NCBI GenBank assembly: GCA_903813345.2
Contig: CAIIXF020000012.1
Location: 3,325,318-3,389,317, forward strand
Direction of reading: 5' to 3'
Length of the DNA stretch: 64,000 bases
Source of the DNA: Owenia fusiformis
Taxonomy: Eukaryota; Annelida; Polychaeta; Sabellida; Oweniidae
Shown here: piece after piece, positions 54,949 to 64,000 of the stretch
How positions within the stretch are numbered: position 1 is the first letter of the stretch
Layout of the letters: each line of letters begins with the position of its first letter
Notes under the pieces: generated by a model
Database searches by the model: none
Told to the model about the DNA's origin: nothing
The model's input: only the letters and a program-made list of their open reading frames with translations
Translations under genes and position numbers: made by a program

Positions 54949-55256
54949 GTAAGCTATCTTATGATTTATTTATATGTTATTTATTTATATTTATCTGATT
55001 TGCTTTCCTAGTTATTACAAAGTGAAACATTTGTTCCCTCTGAACAATCACAATAGTATCATTCTAGAATAATGTGATTATGTTTTTTGGAAATAGGTAC
55101 AGTGGATTTGCATCTAAGCCTTGAAAGTGGGGTGGGCGCTTATTAGGGGATGAGCATTAATACTGCAATAATGGTTAGTTTTAGACATTACAATGTATGA
55201 TATCCCATCAACACAAGATTAACATATTCAGCAACTTGGTTGTTTGAATTTTTCAG

Positions 55257-55660
55257 AGACAAGTAAGGAATGCCACAAGCTGAGAAGGGCCAACCAAAAG
55301 ACAAAGAAAGCAATTGAGAAGGCAGTGGAAATATACAACATTGCCGCACAAGATATAGAAAATGAAGTACAAATAAATTCAACCGAAATGGGATGTATTC
55401 TGAAAGCTGATTTCCCATGGAGGTCGGACATTACTCTGGGGAAGAAAAGAGACCTTGTTAATAAGAAAGAATCATTTGAAAGACTTAAAGAGGAAGAGGT
55501 CCTCCTTAAAAAAGAAATGAAACAATTTCTATTATATTACAAGTCTAAAGATACAAATGGAAATGTAGGAATGGAAATGGATGTAAACAATATCAACGAT
55601 GCTACATATATGAAAGGATTGGTGGGTTTACCTTTCTTTAATGATGAGGCCTATGCTTGA
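55257..55660 (+). CDS. KDZ-derived gene, terminal exon
   Basis: Acceptor tgaatttttcag. It encodes a coiled-coil-like segment TSKECHKLRRANQKTKKAIE, then KAVEIYNIAAQDI, then LKADFPWRSDITLGKKRDLV, ESFERLKEEEVLLKKEMKQF and LLYYKS, and ends GLPFFNDEAYA. The W..D..LG..R.L......RL.EE..LL..EM pattern is the usual C-terminal signature of KDZ proteins. The +1 frame immediately after (55646-55786) continues open as PMLDETIVDNTSESDDDSEL and SDLSDIESDQEERMGQE to a TGA. That strongly acidic tail suggests a small indel truncated the protein. Confidence 0.7.
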
Positions 55661-55786
55661 TGAAACAATTGTTGACAACACCTCGGAGAGTGATGATGAT
55701 TCTGAATTGTCAGACTTGTCAGACATAGAATCAGACCAAGAGGAAAGAATGGGACAAGAAAACAATACACAATTTAATATTGTCTG

Positions 55787-56510
55787 AACTTTGTTTTATA
55801 AAAAGTGATACATCATTAAATGATGAGTCAGTGAAAAGATCATAATATTAATGTAAATTAAAAAGTATCGAAACTTTAATGTCTAAAACTAACTCAAACA
55901 ATCCAGGTCAAATCTAAGTTTTTGAAGTTTCTCTAAGTTTTCTATAGCCGATACTTCATTATTTCTTGTGGCGTACTGTAGATTGGGTTCATTTGGCGCT
56001 ACTTCATTTGGCTATTTTTCCACTTTTTTTGGCTATTTAATTTGGCGGACACTGGGGCTTGAACATGCTCTGACACCACAATTCCCATATACACTGGAAC
56101 AAAATATAAATTGTTACACCCATTCCTACAATTCAACTACTATATTTTAAGCAGTTCCCCTGAGCCAATTTAGAAGTGGCATTTTCTTATTATCACTTTT
56201 ATCCTTTTTAGATTTGTTAAAACTGACTTAAACACACCAAATCAAATTCCCAGAGATCCTTTCTAAATTTTGGCGAAGATGTAAATTGGTGTTTTTGGTC
56301 TATTCCGCCAAATCAAAGCGGGCCCAAATTAACCCAAGCATTCATTACAAATTGAGAGGTCAAAAATTGAAAAGGCCAAATCTTGAAATTTTCAAATACC
56401 ATTCTCCAATATCAACTTCATTTGTATCAATGTAATGGATTTTGTTGAAATTCCATTCACATCCACAGTATTCTATTTATAAAATCTATGTTACTTTCAA
56501 CCTGTTAATA
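55787..56510. mobile_element. KDZ gene 3' flank and CTGTAGATT MITE copy 2 (about 55975-56335)
   Basis: From ctgtagattgggttcatttg to caaatcaaagcgggcccaaa and ttaacccaag, the segment matches the ends and the cgccaaat-rich interior of 50783-51240. It is less well preserved. No gene. Confidence 0.65.
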
Positions 56511-56642
56511 GGGAGTTTAAGCTTGCATTGTTTTTTTCACAACCTAGAGGTGTATTGAAGTTATTTAAATGATGCATTTGTATGGATGATGGGTCATACA
56601 TTGAGGTTTGCATTTGGATTTTATATGCAAGCTTAAACTCCC
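56511..56642. mobile_element. 132-bp TA-flanked MITE
   Basis: The ends GGGAGTTTAAGCTTGCA and TGCAAGCTTAAACTCCC are perfect inverted repeats with flanking TA. Confidence 0.75.
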
Positions 56643-57001
56643 TACTATGTATTTTCAGTGAAGAATAAAACAGTAATAAGTTGAACACCCTCAGTACATC
56701 TAAAAAGTGTCCCTCATTGGAGGTTGTACTTATGAAGGTTCATTTAACATTAACTCAATTGGTCTTGGTCAAGTGTTCCACTAGTATAGATGTTCTACTT
56801 TTTATTATAGGTGTCCTACTTTACAGATTCCACTGCTACTGTATCATAGAGCATATGAATGACATGCACTAATATAACTGCATGTAAAAATTTTTGACAT
56901 TTTGTTCAATGACACTTTGAATACCTGCTTGAGTTATTTCAAGAGTTCTGGTAATCCAAATTTAGGGTCAAGAAATGATAGCTCTCCCTGTCAGTTATAT
57001 A

Positions 57002-57354
57002 CAGGGTGAGCCAAAAAAGTAACCATATCAAATCTTAATTATTCAGTCATCCTGCATGGGTTTAGTGTTCTAATCTCTTGTTTCAATGTTTTAAGTGTTG
57101 TAAGTGTAAAAATAGGCCTAAAGATAAAAATCTGGTAGGATTTATGTCCAGTCACTGAGGCACATTTCGGCATTTTGAGTATGTTTTGTAAATGGCCATG
57201 AAATTGTGGCTATCAGGGATAAATCAATGACACTTAGTAGAATGAAAGTACATTGAACAAGGTTTAATTGTGCCAAATATGATTTTAAACCCATGCTGAA
57301 TGACTGAGTTAATAAACATACATTTGGATGGGTTACCTTTTTTGGCTCACTCTG
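57002..57354. mobile_element. 353-bp mariner-type MITE
   Basis: The ends CAGGGTGAGCCAAAAAAGTA and (right) ACCTTTTTTGGCTCACTCTG are inverted and flanked by TA. CAGGGTG..CCAAAA termini are widespread in mariner-like elements. No transposase remains. Confidence 0.8.
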
Positions 57355-58098
57355 TACCTATAAGGCAACAAATTATTTCATTTGTCTTTTTGGAGATCAT
57401 ATATTTGGAGAATATATAATTGTTTAAATTATGGTAAACTATGTTCATAATATCCACTTTGAGTAGCCAGCCTTGCAGATTTCTTTTAGGGAATCAATTG
57501 AAAATGTGCTGGCATTTCCCCGAATAATGTTTCGTATCTACTTGATGGGTCATCTTTATATCTTATGAACGATGATGAAGTTCCAAAGGTTTTGGGCTCT
57601 GCATGTACAAGTATATTATTGAAATAAATGGTTTCGAATTAATTGAACTTTGTAGTTCTGTTTATCTATAATTTAATCTTTATTTCATATTTATCAGCAT
57701 GTAATGAAGAAAATGTAATAAGGATACCCAAGTAATTCTTCTAGTTTATTGAATGAGGCGTATGCACTTTGAAAGAAGGAAAATCCATGAAAGTATAATA
57801 AACCAGATCCCATGAATTACTATGCATTACTATGAGGCTCATTGAGGAGTATTGTGCACAGGGAAGGCTTGGAGAGAAGTATTGTTTAGTTGAGGCTCAG
57901 TGAGGACTATTGTGAACATGTATGGCTTGGAGAGAAAGAGAAGTATTGTCTAGTTGAGGCTTGATGAAGATTGTGTACAGTGCTCACCATAAATAAATGA
58001 CACCAGGATTTGCTGAAGTGAGGATTTCCCATGTTAAAAGGAAGAGAATTTTCAAGAGACTATACATCAGTAGATGAAAGTTTACAAAATGTAAAATA
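57355..58098. repeat. Gene-poor; ~64-bp degenerate tandem at 57833-57980
   Basis: Three units carry gaggctca(t/g)tgaggact/agtattgtg, catggcttggagagaagtat and tgtctagttgaggct. The rest is AT-rich without exons. An AATAAA near 57629 has no recognisable upstream gene. Confidence 0.45.
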
Positions 58099-58600
58099 CA
58101 GTAGAACCTGTATATCTGAACACCTGGCTAATCCGAACACCTCCCAATCTGAACACTTTTTTCGGTCCAATTTTTTCCTCCCATTGACGCCCATGTTAAA
58201 AAAACCTTATAATGTGAACACCTCCCAATTTGAACAGTGAACAGTCATATTTGAAAAATTCACTTGTCTAATCTGAACACTTTTCATAAAATTTCTGATG
58301 TTTCATACAAAATTGCTCAAATATTGTCATGATATCAAAACTTTGGAAAATATCTAGAATGGTGTCAATTATAATGGGGCTTTCAAGCATGACTAGATAC
58401 ATTTGAATCGAATTTTCAAATTTCAGGAATGCCATTGAAAGCTATGTGGTCAGAAGAACTATAAATATATATCGAGAATGTGTTCACATTTCCTCAGAAT
58501 CCGGAATATTGCGAATGCAAAAACCTTGAAATGTGAACACCTCCTAATCTGAACGCTTTTAGCCGGTCCCAATGGCGTTCGGATTAAACAGGTTTTACTG
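58099..58600. mobile_element. 502-bp pogo/Tigger-like MITE
   Basis: It starts CAGTAGAACCTGTATATCTG and ends TTAAACAGGTTTTACTG, flanked by TA. It contains many gaacacct(cc) / tctgaacac words, some in tandem. The 69-codon frame at 58031-58240 is an artefact. The array at 6895-7060 is built from this terminus. Confidence 0.8.
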
Positions 58601-59419
58601 TATAAAAAAACGTAAGGGATGTGTATCTCGACATTATTGGAAAGTATGAAGTCTCAAATCACCATGATCTTGAAAAGATGCTTCCTGGGAATCAAACACC
58701 ACAGCATCATATCATATATGAACACTACCATATAAATATACATATCAGACGTTCTATACTTCAGGGGTGTGCACGCCACCATACCTAAATTGGGGACATT
58801 ATCGATAAATACAGATGGGGTAAAAGTCTTGGAGGACCTACATGAGCGTTTCAGATGATTAATAAATGCGCGAAATTTGAGACGCTCAGAAAAGCATGAT
58901 ATACAACATTTTCCCTGGAAATTAATTTAATAAAAGAACTAGGATCAGCACTTTTAGAGTGTGTTCCATAGGGCTGAGTATCGATTTACCTTTAGACTGT
59001 CTAAAATTCAATGATTTCGTATACATGATCAGCAAATATGAAGTTTTTTTTATAAATTTCGTCATGCTTAGCTGAACAAAAGACAAATGTGTAATCCAAC
59101 AGTTGAAAGTTTCCTAATAATTTCCGTTTTTGTGTTTTTCATCCATCCTGCCCATTGGTTTGTCTCTCACTTTACTCAGGGAATATACGAAACGGCTGCA
59201 TATCTTTCCAGATACAAGCATTGTATATTTAAAATGGATTTATTGTGGCGATGCTTTTTAAATATATTTTAAATGGATTTCTTGTCCATTGTTGGAGAGT
59301 TATTTGGCCTTATATTGTAGTTAACGATAACATGTATTACAGTTGTGTTACATGAAAGAGCTGCAACAACAGCATAAATGAACACTAACGTTTGTCACTT
59401 CTATGACTGGAATATAAAG
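58601..59419. other. No gene recognised
   Basis: AT-rich sequence. The plus-strand frame at 59087-59272 begins with a hydrophobic run but lacks support. Confidence 0.35.
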
Positions 59420-59575
59420 GTTCTTATATGAGTACCTGTGCAAGATCATCCATTCTTGATGAGCTTTGACGATTCTTCTTTATCGAGTCGCAGACGAGAT
59501 AAAGAAATGTTATCAAAGCGCCTCAAGAATGGACGATTTTGCACAGGTACGAGTACAAGAAAGTTTTTTTCATCT
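59420..59575. repeat. Fold-back element (~155 bp)
   Basis: gagtacctgtgcaagatcat, then ccattcttga, pairs with tcaagaatggacgattttgc, then acaggtacgagtac. The centre is tctttatcgagtcgcagacg followed by agataaaga. Confidence 0.75.
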
Positions 59576-59674
59576 TACACGTGTGACTTCTTAGGATGAA
59601 AAATGGCAATATCTTGCATGGGGTAAAGCTGTATCTTGGCTAGTCAGGAGAAAACGTAATCTAATATACCGTTA

Positions 59675-60094
59675 CAGGGTGGTCAAAAAACGGAAACCAT
59701 GCGTCTTCCTCATATCTTTGTCATTATAGAAAATTACTACCTGATATTTTACACCTTTGTACAACATTCCATTTCCAACTAGCCTAGCATATTACATGAC
59801 CATCCAGCCTAATAGTCACAATATAACAGAACTTTGAACATGCTGCATGCAAACCTGCACACGTGGTCAATGACCCGACTTTATTCCTTAGAGCCTATGG
59901 CCTGAATGACACAGATAATCTCATTGTTCCAATGAGGCCATTCTTGTACACTTTGTCTTCAGTATATCCCTACAGGTAAAAGGAAAGTAACCTGAGACAA
60001 GGACATTTTGAATTACTTGAGCATGTTTGCCTACAGCGCAATGGTGAGATATGATGAAAATAGTGGCAGGGCTTCCAATTTTTTTACCACCCTG
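59675..60094. mobile_element. 420-bp mariner-type MITE
   Basis: The ends CAGGGTGGTCAAAAAACGGA and TTTTTTTACCACCCTG are inverted and flanked by TA. No intact transposase; the minus-strand frame 59921-60115 shows no motif. Confidence 0.75.
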
Positions 60095-60719
60095 TACCTG
60101 CAATACGCTATACATCAGAACCTTCTTTTAGCGTGGTACATAGCCTATCATACTTGACTTCATGGTGTATTCGGTTCAAAACGAGACTGTAAGTGGATAT
60201 TGCAGATGACCGGGAATAACCATAGATCATGTGGTCGGTTTCAATGAGAAACATTTCACTCATGTCACAAATATTGTAAGATTATTCAATACATAAATTA
60301 TGATGCAAATCGTCAAATTTTTAAGCTATTCATTTCGGCCATTTTTCATTTCTTATGTCAAAGTTTTAAAAAAGGTTAAATGAAGATGTATGGGGTTGAT
60401 GAAACTTCAAAGCAATACTGATGCAAGTTGTTTTTCATATAAGCGTTTGTAAGTTTTTATGTCTACAATTAGACAATAGTCCTCAATCCTAAAGATGGGC
60501 ATATGCGATTTTGTTCAACAATTATGAATTGCAACATTTTGGAGATATTAGTATAAATATCTGTATGATGAATATCAAACTCCTAATAATAATAATAAAA
60601 AAGAACCAATTGCAAATATGTATATCTCATATCCAGTTTATTTTTGACATTTAGTTTTACAACAAATGGGAAATACAAAATGCTATACTTGTATTTGTAT
60701 ACAGAGCCTATTTCAAGAC
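60095..60719. other. No gene recognised
   Basis: AT-rich sequence with no exon or repeat boundary that I can support. Confidence 0.35.
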
Positions 60720-61990
60720 TAATACATTGTACAATAAACATATGCATCATTATAATTTACATACAAAAAGTCATCATCTGGCAATTGTCAAAATGACAAA
60801 ATGTCAGCACTTGGTTTCAATTTTAAAAAAAAATGGATCCAAAAACTTCAACCAAGGTGAAATATCTAATCTAAGTAAAAAACTTCTGAGAAAAAATTTG
60901 GTGAATTTGAATCAAGGACTTATTTGAACTTGAGGTCATTGAATATCAAATCTCACATCTAAGGTCAGATCTGAACTTCTTAGAACACCTTAATAATTTT
61001 GAAGAACAATACAACTTGAACAATAATTAACAAGGCATTTTCATACAAAAAGTCATCATCTGGTAATTGCTACGAAGTTGTAACAAGGCATTAACATGAC
61101 AAAATGTCAGTACCTGGTTTCAATTTAAAAAAATCATTTTCAGAAAAAAGTCTGGTAATTGTTAGAAAGTTGTAAAAATGCTATTCTTACATTTGTAGGC
61201 TTATTTCACCATCAATATATTATACAATATTTACAATACTAATAAACTTACAGTAATATACATAGCATTTACAAGCAAAAAGTCACTGGCTGAAGTTCTT
61301 AAGTTGTTCAAATGCTATTCTTGTATTTCCATGCTTATTTCACCACCATTGTATTTTGCAATGAACTTATATTATACAAGGCATTTATATGCAAAAAGTT
61401 AGAATCTGGCAGTTATTGTAGTCAGTCTATTATAACCAAATTATTTTGCTTTGGGCAATAATTTGCGTGTTTGAGGGTCATTGATGTCTCGTCACCATTA
61501 TCCAAGGATACTGTTATGCACTTCTTTTTCCGTGTGGTTATTGTGCCTGGAAATAGAAACATAATACGAATAAAGCCACTGCTACTATATCATATCTCAT
61601 CATACATATTTCTACTTGCAAGTTGCAAGTGTTGCCTACTTAAAGCAAAATACGGCTTTACAACATTTAAAGAGTTTTAACAAGAAAATGGCAAACAAGG
61701 CATTAACATGACAAAATGTCACCACCTGTGAATGGTTTCAAAAGTGATACAGATATTGAAAAAACATTTGGGCAAGTTAAAAATACCTTTTTGACCTTCA
61801 ATATGTTGCTGACAATGTTTGTGATCAAGTTTGATAACCTCGACTTTTGACCTTGATGATTTTACTTTTTCAGACCTCAGTAGGTACTTTGTGTTTAGGA
61901 AGATTTAATTTGGATCCAAAAATCAATTTGAAAAAACTTTTTTTGACATTTTGATTGTGACTGAAGGACAACCAAAGGTTGAAACTCAAA
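60720..61990. repeat. Degenerate tandem array of the gacaaaatgtca / cctcagtagg family
   Basis: Loose units of about 300-350 bp carry catacaaaaagtcatcatct, acatgacaaaatgtcagcac, aggtcagatctgaacttctt and, at 61865, cagacctcagtaggtactt. These are the hallmark words of array 1 at 17.2-18.5 kb. Non-coding. Confidence 0.6.
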
Positions 61991-62161
61991 TCTCTTAAAT
62001 ATAAAGTCAGAACAAGGCTAGTGATATAAAAATGTGGCCAATACTCATTTCGAACATCGATGGAAGAATGAAATCATGCTGTATATCCTGTCAGACTTTT
62101 TGCAATATAAAGGATAGAAATATTATCAATCTTGAGTCTCTTGACAACCTTTTCCACTTAC

Positions 62162-62853
62162 CTTCATACCACTGTGTGTCTGAACTCCCATAAATGGTGT
62201 ATTCCTGTTTAATTCGTGTGTTTGTTCTCAAATTTGAGATCTCATTCTGCTTTTTGTTCTGTCCATCTGTCTCCAACTCATTCACTTTGTCTATCTCCAT
62301 GTTGTTCTGTTATGCGGTACCCCTGTTGTTCTGTATTACTGGCCCAGTATAACTTTGGCCATCTTCTTCCATGTCATTCTGTCCTCCCCTTCCAATGTTC
62401 ATTTGTGCATCTGTCTCAATGTCATTCTCTTCGCCTGACCCTATGTTGTTCTCTCGAACTGTACCCATGTCATTCTTCCCATTAGTCCCTATGCTGTTTT
62501 GTTCATTCGGTCCATTCGTGTCACTCTCTCAATCTGTCCCATTGTCATTCAATCCATCTGTCCTTGTGTCAATCTGTCTGTCTGTCCCCATTCTGTTAGG
62601 TTCATTCGGTCCACCAGTCCTTGCGTCATTCGATCCATCTGTCCTTGTGTACCCATGTTGTTTTGTTCATTTGGTCCACCTGTCCTTGTGTCATTCGATC
62701 CATCTGTCCTTGTGTACCCATGTTGTTTTGTTCATTTGGTCCACCTGTCCTTGTGTCATTCGATCCATCTGTCCTTGTGTCCCCATGTTGTTTTGTTCAT
62801 TTGGTCCATCTGTCCTTGTGTCATTTGCTTCATCTATGGGCACCAGTAAACCT
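62162..62853 (-). pseudogene. Asn/Gln/Glu-rich low-complexity exon, frame disrupted by minisatellite
   Basis: On the minus strand the region starts after an acceptor (ttcaatcattttcag, 62854) and ends at a consensus donor (TATGAAG|GTAAGTGG). The beginning reads LLVPIDEANDTRTDGPNEQN and then NMGTQGQMDRMTQGQV before a TGA. The later part, in another frame, reads SDTNGPNEQNSIGTNGKNDM, then GTVRENNIGSGEENDIETDA and NRGTA, a TAA, then QNNMEIDKVNELETDGQNKK and RIKQEYTIYGSSDTQWYEG. Shared DGPNEQNNMGT-like units show one protein repeat. The 65-bp minisatellite (not a multiple of three) and a nonsense codon break it. The gene may be a pseudogene, or the locus may be polymorphic or misassembled. Plus-strand open frames here are repeat artefacts. 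Confidence 0.5.
62627..62821. repeat. 65-bp minisatellite (3 units)
   Basis: Units of cattcgatccatctgtcctt, gtgtacccatgttgttttgt, tcatttggtccacctgtcct and tgtgt. They are nearly identical, so a recent expansion of the older degenerate repeat that extends left to about 62230. Confidence 0.9.
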
Positions 62854-62945
62854 GAAAATGATTGAACACTCAAATCAATCTATTATACTTACATTAAATG
62901 ACTTGGCAAATCAAGATAAACACCCTGCCAAAATAAAATAACAAG

Positions 62946-63097
62946 TTGGAAGGATATGAAGAAGTGGAAACTGCTCCTTACGAAAATACTTATTTCAAGT
63001 TGAAAAACCCCCTGAAAAGTCTCAGATCAATTTATTTTGGCACAAAGTTTTTGGTTCAATTCAAAGAATGTTTTACTAATAATTGCCTCATACATAC
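62946..63097. other. Intron between unidentified minus-strand exons
   Basis: A minus-strand mini-exon is possible at about 62890-62920 (ggcag|GGTGTTTATC...TTTAAT|GTAAGT), but its phase does not fit its neighbours. The plus-strand frame 62946-63263 is not supported. Confidence 0.25.
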
Positions 63098-63183
63098 CCA
63101 ATTTTTCCATGCTGGAAGTAGCTTCTCTTTAATATCACATGGAGCAGCCTCAATATCATCTTCAATTTTCCGACTGATATCTT
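63098..63183 (-). CDS. Unidentified minus-strand gene, charged helical exon
   Basis: Acceptor ttatctattttag, donor AATTGG|GTATGT, both good. After two leading bases it encodes DISRKIEDDIEAAPCDIKEK followed by LLPAWKNW in phase 0. A second frame is also open, but this one is hydrophilic and coding-like. It probably belongs to the same gene as the exons at 62162 and 63861. Family unknown. Confidence 0.45.
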
Positions 63184-63300
63184 CTAAAATAGATAAAATA
63201 TACCAAATTAGTGATGTCAAAGTTAAAACAAAAAAATACAGTAAACAATATGAGATTCAATGATATTCTGTGATACAGGAAGAAAGGGCCATATTCAATA

Positions 63301-63725
63301 AACTAGATGCGAGTAGAAATAATCTTGATTTACTTCATTAAATAGTCAAACTGATGTCAGATTTGGAATCTGCATGTAAAATCACATCCAGAAATGTGGT
63401 TTTGAAAAGACTTGATCAACTTTGCAAATTTAATTTTCTTTGAAAATATTACTTCTAGGTCGAGGAGATTCACCATAGACCCCATGTTGTAAAATCACAA
63501 AAAGTGAAATATCTTTTCTTGTGTTTCTTGTGTTGGGCAGATAACATTTTCTTTTACTGGGCATAATTTAATTTGTAAAACGATAAGATACATAAGGGTA
63601 ACATGAAAAACGAACCAATAAAACTGATGAATATTCAAGTTTAAGATTTTACGATTTTTTATTCATTTCCCCCGAATTAGCTACTTGGTGGCGAAACTGG
63701 TAATTACCTACTCGCATCTGAGTAA
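63301..63725. mobile_element. GATGCGAGTAG MITE, copy 2
   Basis: AACTAGATGCGAGTAGAAAT to CTACTCGCATCTGAGT. The interior aligns with 36653-37085 throughout (tcgaggagattcaccataga, atcacaaaaagtgaaatatc, ggtggcgaaactggtaatta). Confidence 0.75.
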
Positions 63726-63860
63726 TTGAGTTAATTTATCGTACATTTTGATTTATCTCCACCCATTTACCACGGCCTTTTGATTTGCCCTCAACATAAG
63801 ATATTTTAACATACAGTTTATTAACAATTGCTCCAAGTTACCATCTATAACAAACCTCAC

Positions 63861-63947
63861 CTTTATGGACACACACATGTGCTTTTAGGCCATCTTTGGG
63901 CACCTCCTCCTCACATCCACGAATGCCACATGTCACAGTGCCATCAT
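63861..63947 (-). CDS. Unidentified minus-strand gene, zinc-finger-like exon
   Basis: Acceptor gatttgtcttcaag, donor AAAG|GTGAGG. The frame DDGTVTCGIRGCEEEVPKDG followed by LKAHVCP has the arrangement C-x4-C-x11-H-x-C with EVP...L..H, as in TRAF/SIAH-type or degenerate C2H2 zinc fingers. A TAA falls in frame five bases before the donor. Either an earlier donor is used, or this is a terminal exon, or the copy is damaged. The minus-strand gene continues beyond the right edge of the window. Confidence 0.4.
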
Positions 63948-64000
63948 CTTGAAGACAAATCACAAACAGTTTTATTCATTTGGTCTGTACATGTAATTAT

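Noticed and set aside
62216-62941. Plus-strand ORFs up to 164 codons rich in Cys/Pro/Leu/Ser
   Set aside because: All three frames of the 65-bp repeat are open on this strand. The splice signals and peptide repeat favour the minus strand.

Overview
The window is eukaryotic and animal. Coding exons are short and bounded by GT-AG splice sites, introns and intergenic gaps are long and AT-rich, and miniature inverted-repeat elements (MITEs), fold-back elements and minisatellites are dense. The recognisable proteins are a monoamine-type SLC6 transporter exon, a Yellow/royal-jelly-type secreted protein, a GABARAP/ATG8, a KDZ-type transposase, and Crypton, mariner and L1-like remnants. Together they point to a marine invertebrate. 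I lean to a lophotrochozoan such as a mollusc, but nothing here proves the phylum.

Layout. 1-1.5 kb, minus strand: an exon of a catecholamine/monoamine neurotransmitter transporter (TM1 exon), with possible 5' exons further right. 1.5-14 kb: no confident gene; nested MITEs, a 17-bp array, fold-backs and a 58-bp tandem repeat. 14.2-15.5 kb, minus strand: a secreted Ser/Gly/Glu repeat protein built from a 42-bp (14-residue) unit. 15.8-23 kb: fold-back elements, a long tandem-repeat array, a 1,129-bp direct duplication, a 26-bp satellite and an 873-bp TA-flanked element. 23.7-25 kb, plus strand: an intronless Yellow-family gene with its own poly(A) signal. 25.6-28.1 kb: a second array of the same long-repeat family in inverted orientation, invaded by a dead mariner. 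29.1-30.6 kb: a Crypton-like exon, an intronless 117-residue GABARAP copy and an L1-like 3' remnant.

36.2-43.7 kb, plus strand: the most interesting gene. Five exons, all joined in phase 1, encode a signal peptide and seven copies of a six-cysteine domain with invariant spacing C-x3-C-x14-C-x5-C-x11-C-x3-C. I cannot assign it to a known family. Its introns hold a MITE, a 72-bp minisatellite and a 1,292-bp Transib-like element (CACGGTG ends, 5-bp target duplication).

44-51 kb: a 786-bp MITE with long terminal repeats, an orphan ORF, a poly(A)-tailed L1-like fragment and further MITEs. 51.4-55.8 kb, plus strand: a multi-exon KDZ transposase-derived gene, apparently decayed. 56-62 kb: mariner-, pogo- and other MITEs. 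62.1-63.95 kb, minus strand: exons of an unidentified gene whose Asn/Gln/Glu-rich exon is disrupted by a 65-bp minisatellite.

The genes do not form an operon or an obvious pathway. The secreted products (Ser-rich repeat protein, Yellow-like protein, seven-domain cysteine-rich protein) are neighbours, but a shared function is only speculation.
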